Part shown: positions 37,552-43,972 of the stretch, piece after piece
Position numbering within the stretch: the stretch's first letter is position 1
How the letters are laid out: every line of letters starts with the position of its first letter
Assembly (NCBI RefSeq): GCF_041821065.1
Contig: NZ_JBGUAX010000007.1
Span: 124,001 to 188,000, forward strand
DNA length: 64,000 bases
Reading direction: 5' to 3'
Source: Egicoccus sp. AB-alg2
GTDB taxonomy: Bacteria > Actinomycetota > Nitriliruptoria > Nitriliruptorales > Nitriliruptoraceae
Made by a program: the position numbers and the translations under genes
Notes under the pieces: generated by a model
What the model was told of the DNA's origin: nothing
The model's input: the letters and a program-made list of their open reading frames with translations, nothing else
Database searches by the model: none

Positions 37552-38028
37552 ATGTCCCGGAACCGCCGCCCGCGCTCGTTGGCCGGCCTGCTGCTGGCCG
37601 CCTGTGTGCTCGTCGTCGGCTGCGGCGACCAGGAGGCCGCCGACCAGCCGCCGGGACTGGACGCCGGCGATCCCGAGGCGACCGAACCGGCGCCGGGCGA
37701 GGACGAGGGTGAGACCGGGGCCGAGGAGGACTTCATGCCGCTGGACGGTGATCCCGAGGAGCTGGTCATCCGCGACGCCGCCGACCGCGCGGGTGTCGAG
37801 CTGGGCGAGGTCCAGGTCGTCAGCAACGAACCGGTGACCTGGTCCGACGGCTCGCTCGGCTGCCCGGAGGAGGGCCAGTTCTACACGCAGGCGCTGGTCG
37901 AGGGCTACCGCATCGTGGTCGAGGCCGGCGGCGAGTCCATGGAGTACCACGGCCAGGCCGGCCAGGCGCCGTTCTACTGCGAGGACCCACAGGAGCCGGT
38001 GCAGGACGAAGGCACCGTCGAGGAGTGA
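37552..38028 (+). CDS. Hypothetical lipoprotein
   Basis: A 158-residue exported protein. A basic start and hydrophobic core lead to a lipobox (LVVGC), so the Cys near residue 25 should carry lipid. A 45-residue acidic, Pro/Glu-rich spacer follows. The C-terminal domain has VTWSDGSLGCPEEGQFYTQA, LVEGYRIVVEAGGESMEYHG and a final FYCED, so two Cys may form a disulfide. This compact domain looks conserved but I cannot name it. ATG 37552 has GAGG 7 bases upstream; ATG 37537 is an alternative. Confidence 0.7.
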   Translation: MSRNRRPRSLAGLLLAACVLVVGCGDQEAADQPPGLDAGDPEATEPAPGEDEGETGAEEDFMPLDGDPEELVIRDAADRAGVELGEVQVVSNEPVTWSDGSLGCPEEGQFYTQALVEGYRIVVEAGGESMEYHGQAGQAPFYCEDPQEPVQDEGTVEE

Positions 38029-38032
38029 CGGG

Positions 38033-38590
38033 TCAGTTCAGGGAGGGGTCGGCGGGGAAGGTCGAGAACAACGCCAGCTCGTCGCGCTGGCGGCGCAGGA
38101 CCGCCTGCCAGAGTCGGTCGGGCTGGTGCGTGAAGACGTCGGTCGGCTCGGCGTCGACGGTGAACCACGCCCCCGCGTCGATCTCGCTCTCCAGCTGCCC
38201 GGGACCCCAGCCGGCGTAGCCGGCGAACACCCGCACCCGTTCCAGGTCGGTCGCCGCCAGCACCGGGTCGTCGGCGAGGTCGACGAGGCGCACCCGGTCG
38301 AGTCGGGTCGAGAAGCCCTCGTCGGCCGGCACGGCCGCGTGGGCGCGGCCGAGCGCCACCACGGCCGTAGGCTCGACCGGCCCGCCGCCGAAGACGACGG
38401 GAGGTGACGCGACCAGGTCGCTCCAGCCCGTCAGCGTGTCGTCCACCGCCAGGTCCGACGCGCGGTTGAGCACGACCCCCAGGGCCCCGTCGTCGTCGTG
38501 GTCCAGGACGAGCACCACGGAGCGGGCGAAGTTGGGATCCTCGAGTGCGGGTGTCGCGACGAGGAGCCGTCCGGTCTGCCAGTCGTGCAT
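38033..38590 (-). CDS. YqgE/AlgH-family protein (DUF179)
   Basis: A 185-residue protein with the family pattern: GRLLVATPALEDPNFARSVV at the start, LVLDHDDDGALGVVLNRAS, VVFGGGPVEPTAVVALG and the highly conserved VFAGYAGWGPGQLESEIDAGAWFTV. Structures of this family are known but the function is not; AlgH has been linked to alginate and quorum regulation in Pseudomonas. Complete and normal length. Start ATG 38590. Convergent with the lipoprotein gene, with 4 bases between stops. Confidence 0.92.
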   Translation of the reverse strand: MHDWQTGRLLVATPALEDPNFARSVVLVLDHDDDGALGVVLNRASDLAVDDTLTGWSDLVASPPVVFGGGPVEPTAVVALGRAHAAVPADEGFSTRLDRVRLVDLADDPVLAATDLERVRVFAGYAGWGPGQLESEIDAGAWFTVDAEPTDVFTHQPDRLWQAVLRRQRDELALFSTFPADPSLN

Positions 38591-38645
38591 GTCGGTCGCC
38601 TCCGCTCGCGGAAAAACCGTACCGCGAACCGGGGGCCTCGCGTGA

Positions 38646-38669
38646 CCGACCGGCGGTGCCGCCGGTCGG
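38646..38669 (-). terminator. Hairpin after rocD
   Basis: Near-perfect palindrome CCGACCGGCGG (38646-38656), TG, CCGCCGGTCGG (38659-38669), 31 bases downstream of the rocD stop on the minus strand. Confidence 0.6.
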
Positions 38670-38700
38670 CCACGCGGACGGTCTCAGCCCGGGGAGCCGG

Positions 38701-39897
38701 TCAGCCGATCGCGTCGGCCAGCACCTCGACGAGCCGGTCGACCTCGGACTCGGTCACGACCAGCGGCGGCGCCAGGCGGACGGTGGTCTCGTGGGTGTCC
38801 TTGGCGAGCACGCCGTTCGCCAGCATCCGCTCGCAGACGTCCCGCGCCGGCCTGCCCGGCACCAGCTCGATGCCGGCCCACAGACCGATCGTTCGCACCT
38901 CGGCGACCTTGTCGGACGGCAGCGCGTGCAGCCCGGCCGCCAGGCGGGCGCCCAGCTCGCGGCCGCGGGCCTGGAACTCGCCGGTCTCCAGCAGGCCGAT
39001 GACGGCGCGGCCGACGGCGCAGGCCAGCGGGTTGCCCCCGAAGGTGCTGCCGTGCGAGCCGGGGGTGAACACGTCCATCAGCTCGCGGCGGGCGGTGATG
39101 GCGGACACCGGCACCACGCCGCCGCCCAGGGCCTTGCCGAGCAGGAAGACGTCCGGCACGACGTCCTCGAGCTCGCAGGCGAACGTCGTCCCCGTGCGCC
39201 CCAGTCCCGACTGGATCTCGTCGGCGAGGAACAGCACGCCGCGCTCGTGGGTGATGCGGCGCACCTCGCGCAGGTAACCGGCCGGCGGGATGCGGATGCC
39301 CGCCTCGCCCTGGACCGGCTCGAGGAGCACGGCCACGGTGGTGTCGTCGATGGCCGCCTCGATCGCGGCCGCGTCGCCGTAGGGCACCTGGCGGAACCCG
39401 GGCGCATAGGGGCCGAAGTCGTCGCGGGCGTCGGGGTCGGTGGAGAAGCCCACGATCGTGGTGGTGCGGCCGTGGAAGTTCTCGCGCGCGACCAGGATGG
39501 TCGCCTGGTCACGCGGGACGCCCTTGACGCGATAGCCCCAACGACGGGCCAGCTTGATGGCGGTCTCCACCGCCTCGGCGCCGGTGTTCATCGGCAGGAC
39601 GGCGTCCATGCCGGTGAGGCGGGCCAGGTCGCTGCAGAACGGCCCGAACTGGTCGTGGTGGAAGGCGCGGCTGGTGAGCGTCACCCGGCGCAGCTGCGCC
39701 TCGGCCGCACCGATCAGCGTGGGGTGCCGGTGCCCGAAGTTGAGCGCCGAGTAGCCGGCGAGCGCGTCGAGGTAGCGCCGGCCGTGCACGTCGGTGACCC
39801 ACGCGCCCTCGGCCTCGGCGATGACCACGGGCAGCGGGTGGTAGTTGTGCGCCGCGTGGGCCTCGAGCGCGTGCAGGTCGGTGGTGGTCGTGGTCAC
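38701..39897 (-). CDS. rocD: Ornithine aminotransferase
   Basis: A 398-residue class III PLP aminotransferase moving the delta-amino group of ornithine to 2-oxoglutarate to give glutamate semialdehyde. It has YLDALAGYSALNFGHRHP, NTGAEAVETAIKLARRWGY, NFHGRTTTIVGFS, EPVQGEAGIRIPP, LADEIQSGLGRTG (aspartate to the PLP ring) and LLGKALGGGVVPVSA with the PLP lysine. The GTG start overlaps the ddaH stop by 4 bases, so translation is coupled. It forms an arginine/ornithine catabolic unit with ddaH and the divergent AsnC gene. Confidence 0.93.
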   Translation of the reverse strand: MTTTTTDLHALEAHAAHNYHPLPVVIAEAEGAWVTDVHGRRYLDALAGYSALNFGHRHPTLIGAAEAQLRRVTLTSRAFHHDQFGPFCSDLARLTGMDAVLPMNTGAEAVETAIKLARRWGYRVKGVPRDQATILVARENFHGRTTTIVGFSTDPDARDDFGPYAPGFRQVPYGDAAAIEAAIDDTTVAVLLEPVQGEAGIRIPPAGYLREVRRITHERGVLFLADEIQSGLGRTGTTFACELEDVVPDVFLLGKALGGGVVPVSAITARRELMDVFTPGSHGSTFGGNPLACAVGRAVIGLLETGEFQARGRELGARLAAGLHALPSDKVAEVRTIGLWAGIELVPGRPARDVCERMLANGVLAKDTHETTVRLAPPLVVTESEVDRLVEVLADAIG

Positions 39898-40907
39898 GAC
39901 AGCTCCTCTTGGGTCACTCCGGGCGCGGGGTGCAGGTCGTATGCCCCGGGCGCGGGGTGCAGGTCGAAGGCCTCGTGCCCGAGGCTCTGATCGGGGGTCT
40001 CGGGCGCGGGCCGCAGTTCCAGTGTGCAGCACTTCACGCCGCCGCCGGACTTCCGAAGCTCCGACAGGTCGATCGGGATCGGGACGTAGCCGCGCTCGGC
40101 CAACCGGTGGACGAGGTGGTCGGCCTCGTGCGCGACGACGACGTGCCGGCCGTCGCTGACGGCGTTCAATCCCAGCACCAGCGCGTCCTGCTCGCTGGCC
40201 ACGATCGCGTCCGGGTAGCGGCGCGCCAGCTCGGCCCGCCCGACGTCGTCGAACGCCCCCGGGTAGTAGGCGACGTTGTCGTCGTCCAGGGCGAACACGG
40301 CGACGTCGAGATGGTAGAAGCGCGGATCCACCAGCCGCAGGGACACGACCTCGCGCCCGGTGAGGCGCGCCAACTCGGCGTGGGCACGGATGTCGGTGCG
40401 GAACCCGGTCCCGGCCAGGATCGTGTCGCCGACGACGACGTAGTCGCCTTCGCCCTCGTTGACGTACGACGGTTCGTGCACCACCTCGATGCCGGCGTCG
40501 GAGAGCGCCTCGCGGTAGAGCGCGGCCTCCGGCGCCCGCTGCGGTGTGGCGAACCTGGCGCCGACCGCGATGCCGCCCACGACCACCCCGCCGTTGGCGG
40601 CGAACACCATGTCGGGCAGCCCGGGTGCGGGGGTGGCACGCACGACGTCGTGGCCGAGGCTCTCGTAGACGGCGACGAGGTCCTCCCACTGGCGAATCGC
40701 GCGCTGGCGGTCGACCGGCGCCGACGGGTCCATCCACGCATTGATCGCGTAGGCCACCTCGAAGTGGGTGGGCGGCGTCATCAGGAAGCGACGGCGCGTG
40801 GCCTGGCGGTCGGTCTGCTCGGGCGCCGGCTGCATCAGCGGGGGCTGCCGGCCATCGGCGACGGACACGTCGGGTCGCCGGCCGTCGGGGACGGCGGGAA
40901 CGCTCAC
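39894..40907 (-). CDS. Amidinotransferase/DDAH-family arginine-modifying hydrolase
   Basis: A 337-residue pentein-fold enzyme: HFEVAYAINAWMDPS, PDMVFAANGGVVVGG (substrate Asp/Asn loop), EGEGDYVVVGD, FYHLDVAVFALDDDNVAYYP with the catalytic His, and GGGVKCCTLEL with the nucleophilic Cys. Relatives convert dimethylarginine or arginine to citrulline or directly to ornithine. The rocD and AsnC neighbours match mycobacterial Rv2321c-Rv2324, so a role feeding ornithine to RocD is likely. The first 40 or so residues (from GTG 40907, GGAGG upstream) and the last 25 are unusual repetitive additions; the tail repeats DLHPAPG. Confidence 0.87.
   Translation of the reverse strand: MSVPAVPDGRRPDVSVADGRQPPLMQPAPEQTDRQATRRRFLMTPPTHFEVAYAINAWMDPSAPVDRQRAIRQWEDLVAVYESLGHDVVRATPAPGLPDMVFAANGGVVVGGIAVGARFATPQRAPEAALYREALSDAGIEVVHEPSYVNEGEGDYVVVGDTILAGTGFRTDIRAHAELARLTGREVVSLRLVDPRFYHLDVAVFALDDDNVAYYPGAFDDVGRAELARRYPDAIVASEQDALVLGLNAVSDGRHVVVAHEADHLVHRLAERGYVPIPIDLSELRKSGGGVKCCTLELRPAPETPDQSLGHEAFDLHPAPGAYDLHPAPGVTQEELS
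39919..39966. repeat. Duplicated 21-bp segment at the ddaH-family 3' end
   Basis: CCGGGCGCGGGGTGCAGGTC plus G occurs at 39919-39939 and again at 39946-39966 (27-base period). It encodes the doubled DLHPAPG near the C-terminus, just upstream of the rocD ribosome site. Confidence 0.8.
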
Positions 40908-41009
40908 GGGGGCACACCTCCTGCACACGGTGCGGCGATCGAAGCGCGCAACGTACGCTGTGGTCAGATGTCCCAACATCGGCGAGACTTGCGAACCAGG
41001 AGCGAATCG

Positions 41010-41474
41010 TTGCGTCTTGATGGGCTGGACGAGCGGATCGTTGCGTGGCTGTCCAGCGACGCACGGGCGAGCTACCGGGAGATCGGCGACGCGATCGGGC
41101 TCTCCGCGCCGGCGGTGAAACGCCGGGTCGACCGTCTGGTCGACGAGGGCGTGATCGAACGCTTCTCCGCGGTCATCGACCCGCGCGCGCTGGGATGGAC
41201 GACCGAGGCCTTCATCGAGCTGTTCTGTGAGGGCCGGACCCCACCCACGCTGATCGGTACGGCCCTGTCCCGCCACCCCGAGGTGGTGGGCGCCTACACC
41301 ATCACCGGGGACCCGGACGCGCTCGTCCACGTCCGCGCGCGGGACACCGCGCACCTCGAGGAGACCCTCGAACAGATCCGCAGCGAGCCGTTCGTGGCGC
41401 GGACGCGGTCCGTGCTGGTCCTCTCGCGCCTGCTCGAACGCCAGGTCCGGCCGACGGAGCGAGGTGGCACCTGA
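41010..41474 (+). CDS. AsnC/Lrp-family regulator of the arginine unit
   Basis: A 154-residue regulator. The winged helix has LDGLDERIVAWLSSDARASY, REIGDAIGLSAPAVKRRVDRLVDEGVIERF. The RAM domain has GAYTITGDPDALVHVRARDT. It is divergent from the ddaH-rocD pair, the same arrangement as Rv2324 in mycobacteria, so it probably senses arginine or ornithine and controls that pair. TTG 41010 is preferred because AGGAG lies 7 bases upstream; ATG 40968 is in frame and sits 8 bases after TACGCT, so a leaderless longer form is possible. Confidence 0.88.
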   Translation: MRLDGLDERIVAWLSSDARASYREIGDAIGLSAPAVKRRVDRLVDEGVIERFSAVIDPRALGWTTEAFIELFCEGRTPPTLIGTALSRHPEVVGAYTITGDPDALVHVRARDTAHLEETLEQIRSEPFVARTRSVLVLSRLLERQVRPTERGGT

Positions 41475-42770
41475 TCAGTCGCGCGCCGGACGGTCCTCGC
41501 GCGGCGCGCTGACGGCCGCGACGGTCTCGTCCGCCCCGTCGGCGGCGGCCGTCGCCTGTTCGATGGCCGCGGCGTCGACCGGCCGCAGCAGGAGCCGGCC
41601 GAGCAGGACGCAGGTGGTGGCCAGCAGCGCGGGCCAGCGCACGCCGTACGCCTCCGCCACCAGTCCGCCGGTCAGGCCGCCGAGGGGTGCGGCGATCAGG
41701 GCCACGAAAGCGCTGGTGGCGGTCACCCGCCCGAGCAGCGAAGCGGGGACCAGCTGTTGGCGCAGGACACGCACGCCGACGTTCCAGGTCATCCCGGTCG
41801 CGCCCAGCAGCATGACGCCCACGGCCGTGACGGCGGGGTCGGCGACCAGCGCGATCGTGGCGACGACGCCGGCGACGAACACCGAGGTCCGCCGCAGCAG
41901 GCGCGACAACCCGACACGGCGAAGCAGCCGGTCGGCGACCAGGGAGCCGAGCACGCCGCCCAACGCGACCGCCGCCAGGAACCAGCCGTAGGCCTGGGCG
42001 GGCAGTCCGAGCGGTCCGACCACGAAGACCGGGAACACCGCGAAGAACGCCATGTTCCCGAAGTTGACGATCCCGGCCACGATCGCGAGGCGACGCAGCA
42101 CGACATGACGGCCGAGGTAGCCGACCCCGTCGCGCAGGTCCCGGCGCAGCTGGCCGCGGGCGTGCGGCTCCGGCGTGGCGGCCGCGCGGAGGCGCAGACG
42201 CGCCACGAGCGCCGCGGCGAGGGCGAACAGCAGCGCCGGCCCGCCCAGGACGAGCGCCGCGCCGGCGCCGGCGAGGAAGCTGCCGACCGGAGCACCGACG
42301 GCGTCGTTCATGACCACCTGGGTGCCGCCGAGGCGGGCATTGGCCCGGCCCAGGTCCTCGCGTGGGACCAGCATGGGCACCGCGGTCTGTGCCGTCGTGT
42401 CGACGACGATCTCGCTGCCGCCCGCCAGCGCGGCGACGGCGTAGACGAGGGCGAGGTGCAACTCGCCCAGGACGACGGCGACGGTGGCCGCCAGCAGGCC
42501 AACGACGCGCAGGACGTTGAAGGCGACGAGCAGGTGGCGGCGGTCCACACGGTCGGCCAGGACGCCGGCCGGCAGGGCGGTGAGCGCCATCGGCAGTTGC
42601 AGGGCGACGGCAACACCGGCGACCAGCGCGGGCGAGTCGGTCACCTGCAGCGCCAGCACCGGCAGGCCGGCGAACAGGATCCCGTCCGCGAGGTTGGACG
42701 CGCCGGCTCCCAGCCACAGCTGCCCGAAGCCGGCGCGTTGACCGACGCTGGCGGTCGCCGGCGCCGTCAT
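41475..42770 (-). CDS. MFS drug/metabolite exporter
   Basis: A 431-residue transporter with about 12 helices. The loop after helix 2 carries the MFS signature LADRVDRRHLLVA, and a similar VADRLLRRVGLSRLL appears in the second half. The overall pattern (enterobactin exporter EntS-like, DHA3-type) starts FGQLWLGAGASNLADGILFAGLPVL. Substrate unknown. Start ATG 42770 overlaps the stop of the upstream 67-residue gene (ATGA). Both are divergent from an ArsR-type regulator with an array of operators between them, so expression is probably inducer-dependent. Confidence 0.9.
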   Translation of the reverse strand: MTAPATASVGQRAGFGQLWLGAGASNLADGILFAGLPVLALQVTDSPALVAGVAVALQLPMALTALPAGVLADRVDRRHLLVAFNVLRVVGLLAATVAVVLGELHLALVYAVAALAGGSEIVVDTTAQTAVPMLVPREDLGRANARLGGTQVVMNDAVGAPVGSFLAGAGAALVLGGPALLFALAAALVARLRLRAAATPEPHARGQLRRDLRDGVGYLGRHVVLRRLAIVAGIVNFGNMAFFAVFPVFVVGPLGLPAQAYGWFLAAVALGGVLGSLVADRLLRRVGLSRLLRRTSVFVAGVVATIALVADPAVTAVGVMLLGATGMTWNVGVRVLRQQLVPASLLGRVTATSAFVALIAAPLGGLTGGLVAEAYGVRWPALLATTCVLLGRLLLRPVDAAAIEQATAAADGADETVAAVSAPREDRPARD

Positions 42771-42970
42771 CGATCGGTCGCCTGGCCGCCGTCGCGGCGC
42801 GGCCGGGTGTCGACCGGTCGCGTGCTCCCCTGCCGGCGGTCGCGCCGGGCCTGGCGGCGGGCGCTGCGCTCGGTGCGACGCGCGCGGCGGGTCTGGCGGC
42901 GAGCCGCGGCGTCCGCCCGGGCCGCGGCGGTCTCGAGTGTGGCGAGGTCGGCGAGTTGGTCCGGGTGCAT
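42767..42970 (-). CDS. Arginine/alanine-rich 67-residue protein coupled to the MFS gene
   Basis: ATG 42970 has CAGGAG 6 bases upstream, and the ORF ends TGA at 42767, overlapping the MFS start by 4 bases. The first 20 residues form an amphipathic helix (HPDQLADLATLETAAARADA). The rest is strongly basic (TRRARRTERSARRQARRDRR). It could bind nucleic acid or the membrane surface, or serve only to couple translation. The operator array lies directly upstream. No homologue is recognised. Confidence 0.6.
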   Translation of the reverse strand: MHPDQLADLATLETAAARADAAARRQTRRARRTERSARRQARRDRRQGSTRPVDTRPRRDGGQATDR

Positions 42971-42995
42971 GGCGCGCTCCTGCGGTACGGTGACT

Positions 42996-43074
42996 GCAAA
43001 GATTTCTTTGCGATGACGTCACCCTACACCGCAAAGAGATCTTTGCAAACACTTCTTTGCAAAGTTCGCTTTGC
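42996..43074. promoter_or_regulatory. Array of four 16-bp operators GCAAAG-N4-CTTTGC
   Basis: Sites at 42996-43011 (N4 ATTT), 43031-43046 (AGAT), 43045-43060 (left arm GCAAAC) and 43059-43074 (TTCG). The last three share two bases with their neighbour, giving a 14-base period; the first is 35 bases away. They fill the 120 bases between the divergent starts of the 67-residue/MFS unit and the ArsR-type regulator, and form an AT-rich island in GC-rich DNA. Very probably bound by that regulator. Confidence 0.85.
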
Positions 43075-43090
43075 GATCGGGAGCGCGCGC

Positions 43091-43774
43091 GTGACGGACC
43101 AGAAGACGATCGGCGAGGAGCGGCCGGTGTGGCCGCCGGCCGACGACCGGGTGCTGGACGCGGCGGCGCTGAAGGCGCTCGCACATCCGGTGCGATTCCA
43201 GTTGGTGGAGCTCCTCGGCGAGCACGGCCCGTCGACCGCCAGTGCGCTCGGCCGGATGATCGGCGAGAACAGCGGCTCCACGAGCTACCACCTGCGCCAG
43301 CTCGCGGCCCAGGGGCTCATCGAGGAGGCGACGGAGCTGGGCTCCAAGCGCGACCGGTACTGGCGGCTCGTGCGTGGCGGGTGGACGCTGGAGGGCTTCG
43401 AGCTCCTCGAGCGCGAGGACACCCGTGACGACGCCCTGATGGTGCTGGACGAGGTCCTGCGTGCCCGCTTCAACAGCCTTCGCCGGTGGCATCGCGACGG
43501 CAAGCGGTGGGGCGACGACTGGGTGGAGTCCACGATCGAGATGACGGGCCGGTTCCGTCTGACCCGCGACGAGTTGCGCGACATGCGCGACGAACTGGTC
43601 GCCGTCATCGACCGCTATCGCGACCTGCAGGCCGACCGGCGCGAGAGGCCGGGTGCCGAGCCGTCCGACGTCGTGCCCGTGCGCGTGCAGGTGGACGCCT
43701 ACCCGACCGGCGACCCGCCGGACGACGCCGACGGCGGCGCCGCTGCCGAGGCCGCCTCGGACGACGCCCCCTGA
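43091..43774 (+). CDS. ArsR-type (HTH_20) transcription regulator
   Basis: A 227-residue regulator. The winged helix is LDAAALKALAHPVRFQLVEL, STASALGRMIGENSGSTSYHLRQLAAQGLIEEATE, with a basic wing (GSKRDRYWRLV). A helical C-terminal part follows (VLRARFNSLRRWHRDGKRWG, RDELRDMRDELVAVIDRYRD), then an acidic Ala/Asp tail. No metal-binding Cys pair is seen, so it is not a classic metal sensor. It is divergent from an MFS exporter, a frequent pairing in actinobacteria in which the exporter is repressed. GTG 43091 has GGGAG 7 bases upstream. Confidence 0.88.
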   Translation: MTDQKTIGEERPVWPPADDRVLDAAALKALAHPVRFQLVELLGEHGPSTASALGRMIGENSGSTSYHLRQLAAQGLIEEATELGSKRDRYWRLVRGGWTLEGFELLEREDTRDDALMVLDEVLRARFNSLRRWHRDGKRWGDDWVESTIEMTGRFRLTRDELRDMRDELVAVIDRYRDLQADRRERPGAEPSDVVPVRVQVDAYPTGDPPDDADGGAAAEAASDDAP

Positions 43775-43790
43775 CACGCGACACCGGACC

Positions 43791-43972
43791 GCGAGCGCCG
43801 TGAGGTTTCCGTCGCCCGCGACGGCTTCCCCTCGCCGGCGGGCGTCGCAGCCGCGAACGCCGTGAGGTTTCCGTCGCCTGCGACGGCTTCCCCGCGCCAG
43901 CGGGTGTCGCAGCCGCGAACGCCAAGAGGTTTCCGTCGCCCGCGACGGCTCCCCTCGTCGGCCCCGCTGCCG
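43791..43972. repeat. 62-bp tandem repeat, about 2.9 copies, with internal hairpins
   Basis: Copies begin at 43791, 43853 and 43915 with GCGA(A/G)CGCC and continue with GAGGTTTCCGTCGC. Each contains the palindrome CCGTCGC-N2-GCGACGG (43809-43824, 43871-43886, 43933-43948) followed by GGCTTCCCC or a variant. The array fills the gap between the convergent ArsR-type gene and dnaB. It may act as a multiple terminator or be a REP-like element. Confidence 0.85.

Noticed and set aside
43791-43972. A CRISPR array
   Set aside because: The 62-bp units are contiguous with no unique spacers, there are under three copies, and no cas gene is present in the window.
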